From contig NZ_FXAZ01000006.1 in assembly GCF_900177815.1 (NCBI RefSeq), positions 186,001 through 250,000 on the forward strand: a stretch of 64,000 bases of DNA, read 5' to 3'. A program made the position numbers and the translations under genes. Of this stretch, positions 8,538 to 16,713 are shown piece by piece (the first letter of the stretch is position 1; each line of letters opens with the position of its first letter). This DNA is from Paenibacillus aquistagni (lineage in GTDB: Bacteria > Bacillota > Bacilli > Paenibacillales > Paenibacillaceae). The notes under the pieces are model-generated. The model did not search any database, had not been told where the DNA came from, and saw nothing but the letters and a program-made list of their open reading frames with translations.

Positions 8538-8577
8538 ACTTATATATATAAGTGTTTACAAACTCGTATATATAAGT
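8538..8577 (+). promoter_or_regulatory. Twin TreR-type operators of the trehalose operon
   Basis: ACTTATATATATAAGT (8538-8553) is a perfect 16-base palindrome. A second copy, ACTCGTATATATAAGT (8562-8577), has two mismatches and starts 24 bases later. The second copy fills the spacer between -35 and -10 of the tre promoter. The arrangement of two AT-rich palindromes before treP recalls the Bacillus subtilis TreR operators. Confidence 0.65.
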
Positions 8578-8583
8578 TATATT
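8555..8583 (+). promoter_or_regulatory. Promoter of treP-treA-treR
   Basis: TTTACA (8555-8560), a 17-base spacer, TATATT (8578-8583). The spacer is the second TreR-type operator, so repressor and RNA polymerase would compete directly. Confidence 0.75.
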
Positions 8584-8588
8584 GTTGT

Positions 8589-8602
8589 TGTAAGCGGTAC
8601 CA
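8589..8602 (+). promoter_or_regulatory. cre-like site (CcpA) in the tre leader
   Basis: TGTAAGCGGTACCA matches the consensus TGWNANCGNTNWCA at all fixed positions except one. It starts about six bases after the -10 box, where CcpA commonly blocks transcription. It predicts repression of trehalose use by preferred sugars. Confidence 0.6.
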
Positions 8603-8667
8603 CCCCTTTTATAAAAAGTTAAGTCGATCGCTTTCATGTATAAAGTCAGAGTGAGGAGATGACCACG

Positions 8668-10104
8668 ATGAGTAAAAATTATTCAGAAGCCGCCAAGCAG
8701 ATTATTGCGTATATAGGCGGCAAGGACAATATTGAGCAGGCCGCGCACTGCGTAACCCGCTTGCGGCTTGCCCTCAAGGATGAGTCAAAGATTGAGCAGG
8801 AGAAGCTGCAGGGCATTGATCTTGTCAAAGGCGCATTCATGAACGCAGGCGTGTACCAGATCGTCATCGGTCCTGTTGATGTAGAGCGCGTCTATGCCGA
8901 GATGATCGGACAGACGAAGATGCAGTCGGCTACTATAGCAGATGTGAAGGAAATGGGCTCGACGAAGCTGAATCCGATGCAGAAGCTCGTCAAGATCTTC
9001 TCCGACGTCTTCATGCCGATCCTGCCAGCGATTATAACGGCAGGTCTTCTGATGGGGATTAACAACCTAATCGGCGCTAAGGATTTGTTTTTTGAAGGCA
9101 AGAATTTGCTTGAGGTCTACCCGAATCTTGGGGGCTTGTGGGATTTAATCAATATGATGGCGAACACCGCCTTTGTCTTCTTGCCGGCGCTTGTGGGCTG
9201 GTCTGCAACGAAGCGATTTGGCGGAAGTGAGATTCTTGGTATCGTACTCGGACTATTACTTGTTCATCCTGATCTTCTGAACGCATGGAACTATGGTCAA
9301 GCCGCTGCTGGAATCGATGGCGCGAAGATCCCGTACTTTGATATTTTCGGCGTGTTTTCGATTGAAAAAGTGGGCTATCAGGGGCAAATCCTCCCGATTC
9401 TCGTTGCAGCCTATGTATTAAGCAAGGTTGAGCTTTGGTTGAAAAAAAGAGTGCCTAGCGCGATTCAATTGCTTGTTGTGCCGATTACCTCTATCGTCGT
9501 AACAGGATTCTTGGCGCTAGCCGTGATCGGTCCTGTCACTCGTCACATTGGTAACTTGCTTGCAGACGGTATCGTCTATGTGTTTGACTTTGCGCCTGTT
9601 GTCGGTGCGCTGTTGTTCGGCGCTTTGTATGCGCCGCTTGTCATCACAGGCATGCATCATATGTTTATCGCGATTGATCTGCAGCTAATCGCACAGAACG
9701 GCGGCACTTTTATCTGGCCGATGATTGCGCTATCCAACATTGCACAAGGCAGCGCAGCGCTTGCGATGTTCTGGATCGCGAAGAAGCAAAACGATAAGAG
9801 CATGGCTTCGACATCCGCGGTATCCGCGTACTTCGGCATTACCGAGCCAGCCTTGTTCGGTGTAAACCTAGCGAACAAATTCCCGTTCTACGCTGCTCTT
9901 ATTGGATCAGCAACGGCGGCGATCTTTATCACACTGAATCACGTGCTGGCGCCAGCTATTGGGATCGGAGGTTTGCCTGCCTTTATCTCGATCATGCCGA
10001 ATTCAATGATCAGCTTCTTCATCGGCATGGCGATTGCGGTCGTCGTTCCGGTCATCTTGACCATACTGATGTCGCGCTCGAAGCGCTTGAACAGCAAGGC
10101 CTAA
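8668..10104 (+). CDS. treP: PTS trehalose-specific EIIBC component
   Basis: About 478 residues. The EIIB domain comes first with the phosphorylated cysteine at Cys28 (EQAAHCVTRLRLAL), then an EIIC membrane domain from about residue 100 with about ten hydrophobic segments (VFMPILPAIITAGLLMG, GMHHMFIAID, YFGITEPALFGVNL). No EIIA domain is present, so it would use EIIA of the glucose system, as in Bacillus. It imports trehalose as trehalose-6-phosphate. GAGGAG (8653-8658) is nine bases from the ATG at 8668, which is preferred over the ATG at 8659. First gene of treP-treA-treR. Confidence 0.93.
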   Translation: MSKNYSEAAKQIIAYIGGKDNIEQAAHCVTRLRLALKDESKIEQEKLQGIDLVKGAFMNAGVYQIVIGPVDVERVYAEMIGQTKMQSATIADVKEMGSTKLNPMQKLVKIFSDVFMPILPAIITAGLLMGINNLIGAKDLFFEGKNLLEVYPNLGGLWDLINMMANTAFVFLPALVGWSATKRFGGSEILGIVLGLLLVHPDLLNAWNYGQAAAGIDGAKIPYFDIFGVFSIEKVGYQGQILPILVAAYVLSKVELWLKKRVPSAIQLLVVPITSIVVTGFLALAVIGPVTRHIGNLLADGIVYVFDFAPVVGALLFGALYAPLVITGMHHMFIAIDLQLIAQNGGTFIWPMIALSNIAQGSAALAMFWIAKKQNDKSMASTSAVSAYFGITEPALFGVNLANKFPFYAALIGSATAAIFITLNHVLAPAIGIGGLPAFISIMPNSMISFFIGMAIAVVVPVILTILMSRSKRLNSKA

Positions 10105-10152
10105 GCCAAAGAGAGAAACATTTGGATAGGAGCAAGTAGAGGAGAGATTTTC

Positions 10153-11952
10153 ATGAAGCAAGAAAGCATGCACAACCAACTGGAGCTTTTAAATAGAGAG
10201 ATTACAACAAAGCAGCATTCACAGCAAGTCGAGCCTGCCAATCAACCGGAGAGAGCCGCAGCTGGCGAACAAGCTGCCAAGCAGGATTGGAGACGATCTG
10301 TCGTGTATCAGATCTATCCGAAGAGCTTTAAGAACAGCGGCAGCGGGGCAACGGGGGATCTGAAGGGCATTACGATGAAGCTCGACTATCTGCAGAAGCT
10401 CGGGGTGGACTATATCTGGATTACGCCCATCTATAAGTCGCCTCAGCACGATAACGGCTATGATGTGAGTGATTATTATGCCATTGATGAGAGCTACGGC
10501 ACGATGGAGGACTTTGAACGCTTAGTGATGGAGGCAAAAGCGCGCGGGATCGGCATTATGCTGGATATCGTCGTCAATCACAGCTCGACTGAGCACGAGT
10601 GGTTCCAAGCCGCGATCAATGATCCTAAGAGTCCTTACCGCGGTTATTATATATGGCGCGACGAGCCGAATCACTGGGAATCCAAATTCGGCGGCTCCGC
10701 TTGGGAGAAGGATGAAGCCTCAGGGCAATATTACTTGCATCTTTTTGACAAGACGCAGGCGGACTTGAACTGGGAGAATGAGGAGCTTCGCCAGGAGATT
10801 TACACCATGATGCGCTTTTGGGTAGAAAAAGGGGTCAGCGGCTTCCGTTTGGATGTGATTAACCTCATCTCTAAGGATCAGCGCTTCCCGGATGAGATCC
10901 GTGAGGATGGCAGCTATGGGGATGGCCGCAAATGCTATACAGACGGTCCTCGCATTCATGACATGCTGCAGGAGATGAACCGCGAGGTGTTCCAGGGCAC
11001 TGATCTGCTGACGGTAGGAGAGATGTCCTCCACCTCCATTGATTACTGTGTGAAATATTCGAATCCGGATCGTCAGGAGCTGTCGATGACGTTCAGCTTC
11101 CATCACCTGAAGGTGGATTATCCGAATGGAGAGAAGTGGGTCAAGGCGGACTTTGATTTCGAACAGCTGAAGCGCATTATGTCAGATTGGCAGATTGGCA
11201 TGCATGCGGGTGGAGGCTGGAATGCTTTGTTCTGGTGCAATCATGACCAGCCGCGCATCGTGAGCCGCTTTGGCGATGATGGAGAATATCGCGAGCGCTC
11301 TGCGAAGATGCTGGCCACGTCGCTGCATATGCTGCAGGGGACGCCTTACATTTATCAGGGTGAGGAGATTGGCATGACGAACCCTCATTTTAACGAGATA
11401 GATCAGTATCGTGATGTCGAGACGCTCAATATGTACCGTTTGTATCGTGAAGAAGGGCGTACGCATGAAGAGCTGATGGATGCCATCAAGCAGAAATCGC
11501 GCGACAATTCACGAACGCTCATGCAATGGGATGATTCTATTCATGCCGGCTTCACGGAGGGAGAGCCTTGGATTGAGGTCGCTCCGAACTATAAGCATAT
11601 TCATGTGAAAGAGGCGCTTAGCCGCGAGGACTCGGTGTTTTATTATTATCAGTTGCTCATTCAGCTTCGCCATGAGCTTGGCGTGGTGACTGAAGGCCGT
11701 TATGAGCGAATTGATCAGGCCGATCCGCAGGTATGGGCTTATGCACGAACAACGGAGCAGGACGCGCTGCTTGTGCTGTGCAATTATTACGGGACAGAAG
11801 CAAGCTTTGACATGCCGGAGGAGCTGAAGGCCAGATTCAAAGGCTGGAGAAGTCGCATTTTGATTCATAATTGCCAAGGAGCGAGCGAATCGTGGACCTC
11901 ACGAATTCCGCTGCGGCCGTACGAATCCATCGTGTATTATTTGGAGCGATAG
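10153..11952 (+). CDS. treA: Alpha,alpha-phosphotrehalase (GH13)
   Basis: A 599-residue cytoplasmic enzyme that splits trehalose-6-phosphate into glucose and glucose-6-phosphate. GH13 signatures are present: DIVVNHSS near residue 138, GFRLDVINLI with nucleophile Asp234, VGEMSS with acid/base Glu290, and WCNHDQPR with Asp365. The catalytic region begins QDWRRSVVYQIYPKSF at about residue 44. The 43 residues before it are Gln/Glu-rich and absent from typical phosphotrehalases of about 560 residues; no internal start fits better. AGAGGAGAG precedes the ATG. It follows treP by 48 bases and precedes treR in the same operon. Confidence 0.93.
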   Translation: MKQESMHNQLELLNREITTKQHSQQVEPANQPERAAAGEQAAKQDWRRSVVYQIYPKSFKNSGSGATGDLKGITMKLDYLQKLGVDYIWITPIYKSPQHDNGYDVSDYYAIDESYGTMEDFERLVMEAKARGIGIMLDIVVNHSSTEHEWFQAAINDPKSPYRGYYIWRDEPNHWESKFGGSAWEKDEASGQYYLHLFDKTQADLNWENEELRQEIYTMMRFWVEKGVSGFRLDVINLISKDQRFPDEIREDGSYGDGRKCYTDGPRIHDMLQEMNREVFQGTDLLTVGEMSSTSIDYCVKYSNPDRQELSMTFSFHHLKVDYPNGEKWVKADFDFEQLKRIMSDWQIGMHAGGGWNALFWCNHDQPRIVSRFGDDGEYRERSAKMLATSLHMLQGTPYIYQGEEIGMTNPHFNEIDQYRDVETLNMYRLYREEGRTHEELMDAIKQKSRDNSRTLMQWDDSIHAGFTEGEPWIEVAPNYKHIHVKEALSREDSVFYYYQLLIQLRHELGVVTEGRYERIDQADPQVWAYARTTEQDALLVLCNYYGTEASFDMPEELKARFKGWRSRILIHNCQGASESWTSRIPLRPYESIVYYLER

Positions 11953-12021
11953 AGATGAATCAACGTGCTCGAATGTGATACGATAGTTCTATCGAGAACG
12001 ATGGTAGGGACGAGGGATTGC

Positions 12022-12732
12022 ATGATGAGCAAGTATGAGCAGATCATGGAAGAGATCATTGAGCATATAGAAAGAGGGAAGTGGAAGGACGGGGCGAAGA
12101 TCCCGTCTGAGACGGAACTCATGGGCATGTATGAGGCAAGCCGCGGAACCGTGCGCAAGGCTGTCGATCTGCTGCAGGAGCGCGGTTATATCCAGAAGAT
12201 TCACGGCAAGGGAGCCTTTGTGATTCACAAGAAAAATATCGAGCTCAGCTTTGGCGGCATCGTCAGCTTTAAGGAAGCGAACGAGCGGTTTAAACGCGGC
12301 TATACGACCTCGGTCAAGGAAATTCACAAGCTTAAAGCCGATCGAGACACAGCCAAGCTGCTTGGGGTAAAAGCGAAGACGGAGCTTGATCTGATCAAGC
12401 GTGTAAGGCGAGTGGATGGCGAGAACGTGATATTGGATGTAAATATGTTCGTATCCGATCTTGTGCCAGGACTGACGAGAGAGATTGCCGAGAACTCAAT
12501 CTATGCGTACATCGAGCATACGCTGAACCTTCAGATCAGCTACGCCCGCCGTGTCATCGAGGTGCAGCCGTGCAGCGAGGATGATCGCCAGTATCTGGAT
12601 TTGAACGGGACGGAATATGTGGTCGTTGTCAAAAACTTTACGTATTTGTACGATGGAACGCAGTTCGAATATACGGAATCGAGAATGCGGCTCGACAAAT
12701 TCTATTTTTCCGATATCGCGCGGAGATCTTAA
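12022..12732 (+). CDS. treR: GntR-family trehalose operon repressor
   Basis: About 236 residues: a GntR winged helix (SKYEQIMEEIIEHIERGKWKDG, PSETELMGMYEASRGTVRKAVDLLQERGYIQKIHGKGAFV) and a C-terminal UTRA effector domain. In Bacillus TreR, trehalose-6-phosphate releases the repressor from DNA. The open frame begins upstream at 11965, but GAGGG (12012-12016) sits just before ATGATG at 12022/12025, giving MMSKYEQ, so I start there. Place at the end of treP-treA and the twin palindromes before treP support the assignment. A small CGATAG-TT-CTATCG dyad (11981-11994) lies between treA and treR. Confidence 0.9.
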   Translation: MMSKYEQIMEEIIEHIERGKWKDGAKIPSETELMGMYEASRGTVRKAVDLLQERGYIQKIHGKGAFVIHKKNIELSFGGIVSFKEANERFKRGYTTSVKEIHKLKADRDTAKLLGVKAKTELDLIKRVRRVDGENVILDVNMFVSDLVPGLTREIAENSIYAYIEHTLNLQISYARRVIEVQPCSEDDRQYLDLNGTEYVVVVKNFTYLYDGTQFEYTESRMRLDKFYFSDIARRS

Positions 12733-12783
12733 TGTGAACTGCAAGTTGAGCAGCTTTGCTTATCAAGAAGGACTTGTTATCGC

Positions 12784-12840
12784 TGGTGCGAATGTATAGC
12801 TCACAGGATTTCCCCGGGACATTCGCACCAATTATTTTAC
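12784..12840 (+). terminator. Hairpin terminator of the trehalose operon
   Basis: TGGTGCGAATGT (12784-12795) pairs perfectly with ACATTCGCACCA (12819-12830), followed by ATTATTTTA. It separates treR from the CRISPR leader. Confidence 0.65.
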
Positions 12841-12964
12841 AAATAATTCTAGAGTGATTACAGATTTGTAATATTTGTCGTTTGAAAATATCTGTATAAA
12901 GGCATGTATGGATTTTTATGTTATAATTAAAGGTGATTTTTCTACTTTTTAACCAAAATTCGCA
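12841..12964 (+). promoter_or_regulatory. CRISPR leader
   Basis: An AT-rich stretch directly before the first repeat. It carries an extended -10 box TG-T-TATAAT (12919-12927), 37 bases before the array. The first eleven repeats are intact and decay is at the far end, so this side is the leader and the array is read on the plus strand. Confidence 0.7.
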
Positions 12965-13794
12965 GTCGCACCTTACGTAGGTGCGTGGATTGAAATGACC
13001 AACGTTGGCCGCGCCATCGGCACCATGATCTTCGTCGCACCTTACGTAGGTGCGTGGATTGAAATAACTTGATTAAAATCATGTATACCGATATTCCCCA
13101 AAGTCGCACCTTACGTAGGTGCGTGGATTGAAATCGTCCCTACTTTGGCAGTGTGGATGAATACCATTTGTCGCACCTTACGTAGGTGCGTGGATTGAAA
13201 TAGTTGAACATATGCTTACTCGTATCAAAGAGAGCGTCGCACCTTACGTAGGTGCGTGGATTGAAATAGGATCTCGCTAGTACGATGGGGAATATGGCAG
13301 ACCGTGTCGCACCTTACGTAGGTGCGTGGATTGAAATACTGAGCACGGTAGGACCGTTGTAGTCGATGTCAGTCGCACCTTACGTAGGTGCGTGGATTGA
13401 AATGAAAGAACGACCGCAACTTTGCTGTTGGTGACATAGTCGCACCTTACGTAGGTGCGTGGATTGAAATTCCGGATTAACTGGCGGAGGATTGCCGTCC
13501 TCTAGTCGCACCTTACGTAGGTGCGTGGATTGAAATTTTATCAAATAGCTGCTATCGTCTACCTTAATGAATAGTCGCACCTTACGTAGGTGCGTGGATT
13601 GAAATTACCTATTAGGCTTTGTTATCCGCGCCGTTTGTCTTGTCGCACCTTACGTAGGTGCGTGGATTGAAATATACGCAAATTAATGTCAAGATCCAGA
13701 TACTTAAGTCGCACTTTACACAGGTGTGTGGATTGAAATCGATCATATCTAGTTGTGTCTTTACTTAGCAGCTCGTCGCACCTTACACAGGTGC
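12965..13794 (+). CRISPR. CRISPR array, type I-C-like repeat, 13 repeats and 12 spacers
   Basis: The 32-base repeat begins GTCGCACC, holds the stem GCACC-TTACGTA-GGTGC, and ends GTGGATTGAAAT, the form typical of subtype I-C. Eleven copies are identical, starting at 12965, 13034, 13103, 13170, 13236, 13306, 13372, 13439, 13505, 13574 and 13642. The twelfth (13708-13739) has four changes; the thirteenth (13775-13794) is cut after 20 bases with two changes. The twelve spacers are 34-38 bases (37, 37, 35, 34, 38, 34, 35, 34, 37, 36, 34, 35) and differ from each other. The leader is on the left. No cas gene is present in the window, so Cas proteins must act from elsewhere or the array is silent. 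Spacer targets were not searched. Confidence 0.97.
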
Positions 13795-13833
13795 ATAAGC
13801 CAGCTCACAGCCTTCAACTGCAACTCAACACAT

Positions 13834-13875
13834 AAAAAGGTGCACTCTCCGCGCAAAGGAAGAGTGCACCTTTTT
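13834..13875. terminator. Bidirectional terminator between CRISPR array and helD
   Basis: AAAAAGGTGCACTCT (13834-13848) pairs over 15 bases with AGAGTGCACCTTTTT (13861-13875). The A-run and T-run make it work for both the array on the plus strand and helD on the minus strand. Confidence 0.88.
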
Positions 13876-13912
13876 ACTATCACTTCTTATTCTCTATCGC
13901 TTACACGTTGCG

Positions 13913-16240
13913 CTACAGCGATTTTACTTCAAACAACTCCTGCGATACGCCTTGCATAAAGGCGGTCGGTTCACCCGCATGGAAGATGGTCAGCTCGTGC
14001 ATGGCACGTGTGCAAGCAGTGTAGAATAGATTGCGCTCGCCTTCGTCGTTGAATTGCTCAGCGGAGGCGTTGTAGATGACTACCGCATCGAACTCAATGC
14101 CCTTCGCCAAGTAGGTTGGAATAATGACAAGCCCTTTGCTGTAGGAACTGCTTTCCTTCTCGACCAAGCGGAAGGGCAGACGATCACCAATTCGCTCCGC
14201 TGCTGCGCGCGCCTCCTGAACCGTTTTACAGATGATCGCGATGGTTTGATGTCCATCTGCCTCAAATGCCTTCACCTGCTCCACGATGGCCCCGGTAAGT
14301 GCTTCTTCGCTCTCAACCGATACCACGAGCGGCTTGCTGCCGTCACGGTTAAAGGCCTCGATCGCTTCGCCATCCGGCAGCAGCTGCTTGGTGTATTCTA
14401 CGATTGGGCGAGTAGAGCGATAGCTTCGATAGAGGCGAATCGTCTCTTGCGTATCGTCTGGGAACAGCGTCGAGATATCCGTGAGCCCGCCTTCGTGAGG
14501 GAAGATGGTTTGATTGCCATCCCCAAGCATGGTCCAGCGTGCACGCGGGAACAGCTGCTTGATAAAAGCAATTTGGAACGGCGAGTAATCCTGTGCCTCA
14601 TCGATAAAGACATATCTGACGAGCTTGTTGGACTTAAAGCCCTCCAGCAGCTCTTTAAAGTACAGATATGGCGTTGCATCCTCGTAAGCCATCTGCTTCT
14701 CATCCATGCGCGCCAACGCTTGCTCGCAGATCGATGGCCAGTTCTGCGGCACATCGCCTTGTGTCGCCGCCCAAGCGAGCAGCTCTTTATACATGCTCGC
14801 CACATGAATGTAGGCAAGGGATCTGACCCGGCGGAACAGCGGCTTGAAGTGCTGGCGAACGACATACTGAGCGAGCAGCTTCTGCTCACGGTCAAAGTCG
14901 TCAAACGTATCTTCACTGAACTGCTTATTGCTCATCAGCTTTTTATAAAATTTATCGTATTCCTCTTTATCGAGGAATTGAATCTCCTGCTCGACCCAGT
15001 CCTCTTGAAGCTCGCGCTTCTCAAGCTTCTTCAGCTCGCGTATGAGCCAGCTTGTGACGTCCTGCAGCCGATTCGGAATCGACTGTTTGGGACTCAAGCT
15101 ATAGAAATAAGAAGAGATCGCTTCTGCATCGATCAAGACACGTCCCTTGAACTTCAAGCTGCGGAATATCATGCCTTCATATCTAAGCCGTTCTACAAAT
15201 TGATCAATCGTCTGCATAAAACGCAAAGAGGATTTGTACATAATGCCGTCCATCCGTATGCGAAAAGCCTCATCCTGCCCAGCGGTCAGCAAATACTCCA
15301 ACTGATCAAATGGATTCTCAAGCTTATATTTCTTGCCGATCATATGCTCGATATATTGCTGGAAGGTTGTTTGCTGCATATTCTCCTCGCCAAGCTCCGG
15401 CAGTACGTTGGCTACGTAGCTGTTGAACATTTGGTTAGGGGAGAAGAGAATAATTTGGTCAGCAGTCAACGTCTCCCGGTTCTGGTATAGCAAAAAGGCG
15501 ACTCGCTGCAGGGCGGCAGAGGTCTTGCCGCTGCCTGCGGTTCCTTGCACAAGCAAGAGCTTGCTCTTCTCATTACGAATAATGAGATTCTGCTCCCGCT
15601 GAATCGTGGCCACGATGCTCTTCATCTGATCGCTGGCGTTGCGCCCAAGCACCTGCTGAAGCAGCTCGTCACCAATGGTGATGCCGGTATCGAACATGCT
15701 GCGAATCTGTCCGCTGCGTATCACAAATTGCCGCTTAAGCGCAAGCTCACCGGTGATGGTGCTGGTTGGCGCCTGATACTGAGCAGGGCCGATGGAATAG
15801 TCGTAATACAGGCTTGAGATCGGCGCGCGCCAATCATAGATCAGGAATTGCTCGCTTTCCTTGTCATAGAAGGAACCGATGCCTAGATAGACCTGCTCGG
15901 CAGCCTGATCGCCTTGCTCGACAAAGTCGATGCGGCCGAAGTAAGGATTCTCCTTCAGCTTCATCAACAGCTTGTGCTGATTGTAAGCCTGACGATGCGT
16001 CCGCTCACGCTCGGAGAGAACCTCGGCCTGCTGTCGCATGCTTGCAGCGGTCTCTATGGCTTCATCCTCGTTGTCTAAGTTCACCGTGACATCATCCCAG
16101 AAGTCCTTGCGGATCGAGACAATTTCCGTTCTGACCGATCCGACCTGCTCGCCTAGCTTCTGCTGTTCAGCTTCTACTTTCTCAATGACGGTATCCACGC
16201 GTTCTTGTTCGTTCTGAAGCTCAAGCTCCCAGTTGCTCAT
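13913..16240 (-). CDS. helD: HelD-like UvrD-family helicase (RNA polymerase recycling)
   Basis: About 775 residues. An N-terminal coiled coil (residues 1-100) is followed by the HelD hallmark region PYFGRIDFVEQG...YLGIGSF...IYDWRAPISSLYYDYS, Walker A GTAGSGKT (233-240), Walker B YVFIDEAQDYSPFQ, and a C-terminal UvrD-like part with YLAKGIEFDAVVIY and FYTACTRAMHELTIFH. HelD proteins pull stalled RNA polymerase off DNA. The frame opens upstream, but AAAGGAG stands before the ATG at 16240 (MSNWELEL), which I take as the start. It stands alone between the CRISPR terminator and a divergent small transcript. A long plus-strand open frame over it is a codon-bias shadow. Confidence 0.9.
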   Translation of the reverse strand: MSNWELELQNEQERVDTVIEKVEAEQQKLGEQVGSVRTEIVSIRKDFWDDVTVNLDNEDEAIETAASMRQQAEVLSERERTHRQAYNQHKLLMKLKENPYFGRIDFVEQGDQAAEQVYLGIGSFYDKESEQFLIYDWRAPISSLYYDYSIGPAQYQAPTSTITGELALKRQFVIRSGQIRSMFDTGITIGDELLQQVLGRNASDQMKSIVATIQREQNLIIRNEKSKLLLVQGTAGSGKTSAALQRVAFLLYQNRETLTADQIILFSPNQMFNSYVANVLPELGEENMQQTTFQQYIEHMIGKKYKLENPFDQLEYLLTAGQDEAFRIRMDGIMYKSSLRFMQTIDQFVERLRYEGMIFRSLKFKGRVLIDAEAISSYFYSLSPKQSIPNRLQDVTSWLIRELKKLEKRELQEDWVEQEIQFLDKEEYDKFYKKLMSNKQFSEDTFDDFDREQKLLAQYVVRQHFKPLFRRVRSLAYIHVASMYKELLAWAATQGDVPQNWPSICEQALARMDEKQMAYEDATPYLYFKELLEGFKSNKLVRYVFIDEAQDYSPFQIAFIKQLFPRARWTMLGDGNQTIFPHEGGLTDISTLFPDDTQETIRLYRSYRSTRPIVEYTKQLLPDGEAIEAFNRDGSKPLVVSVESEEALTGAIVEQVKAFEADGHQTIAIICKTVQEARAAAERIGDRLPFRLVEKESSSYSKGLVIIPTYLAKGIEFDAVVIYNASAEQFNDEGERNLFYTACTRAMHELTIFHAGEPTAFMQGVSQELFEVKSL

Positions 16241-16278
16241 CCCGATCTCTCCTTTGCATGGTTGGAATAAAAAAAGCA

Positions 16279-16307
16279 TTGACAATTATCTGAATCACAA
16301 GTACAAT
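16279..16307 (+). promoter_or_regulatory. Near-consensus promoter with no annotated gene
   Basis: TTGACA (16279-16284), exactly 17 bases, TACAAT (16302-16307). It points away from helD, into about 400 bases without a protein gene, with a terminator about 110 bases after the -10 box. Confidence 0.75.
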
Positions 16308-16313
16308 ATAATT

Positions 16314-16441
16314 AAAGGAACAAAAATAATGGAATACTTGTGTTCAAAATCATAAAAATGAGCGTCCTGCTCACTTTATCATAACGTTACAGCTTCGTCA
16401 AGAATGCGATCTTTATAAGACCACCGTGGGTGGTCTTTTTC
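16314..16441 (+). ncRNA. Candidate small RNA or leader-peptide transcript
   Basis: A unit of about 125 bases bounded by the promoter at 16279-16307 and a terminator. The terminator is AAGACCACC (16417-16425), loop GTG, GGTGGTCTT (16429-16437), then T residues to 16440. Inside, AAAGGA is placed nine bases before a tiny open frame MEYLCSKS (16329-16355), so it could encode an eight-residue peptide or be a plain regulatory RNA. It runs divergently from helD. The 5' end is inferred from the promoter and no known RNA family was recognised. Confidence 0.5.
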
Positions 16442-16713
16442 TGTTATACGGACAGTTCAGAATGTGCTTTAGCTGCCTCCAGTAATGCAGAGGTAGGCGT
16501 AATACTTTACATCAGCAGGCAATCAACGCAAGCTAGTCAACCAGCGCAAACTAACGATCAGCGCAAGCCAGCCAGCGAACTATGTTCACGAGTTGGGGCG
16601 CATCTAATAAACAGGCGGCCACAACAAAAGGCGACGATACGGATCGCCGCCAGTCTGCTGTACCAATAAACATTTGCTTCGTTTATTCGATTCTATTCAT
16701 ACGCGAAGCCGAT
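16442..16713 (+). other. Region without a recognisable gene
   Basis: After the candidate small RNA there is no convincing coding frame. It holds short imperfect repeats of CAACGCAAGC/CAGCGCAAGCC type around 16525-16575, and the probable lpd terminator near 16625-16648. Confidence 0.5.
16625..16648 (-). terminator. Probable terminator of the lpd operon
   Basis: On the minus strand GGCGA (16648-16644) pairs with TCGCC (16634-16630), followed by TTTTGTTGT. The stem is short, so confidence is moderate. Confidence 0.4.

Noticed and set aside
13380-13580. Minus-strand frame inside the CRISPR array
   Set aside because: It is translation of repeats and spacers (repeated STHLRKVRL) and not a gene.
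14054-15490. 478-codon plus-strand open frame opposite helD
   Set aside because: It is antisense to an intact helicase with all motifs and has no ribosome-binding site or recognisable domain; a codon-bias shadow.
16430-16669. 79-codon plus-strand frame
   Set aside because: It starts inside the terminator of the candidate small RNA, has no ribosome-binding site and resembles no protein.
12733-16713. cas genes or a transposon around the CRISPR array
   Set aside because: Only the tre operon, terminators, helD and a short untranslated region were found; no Cas, transposase or terminal inverted repeats were seen.
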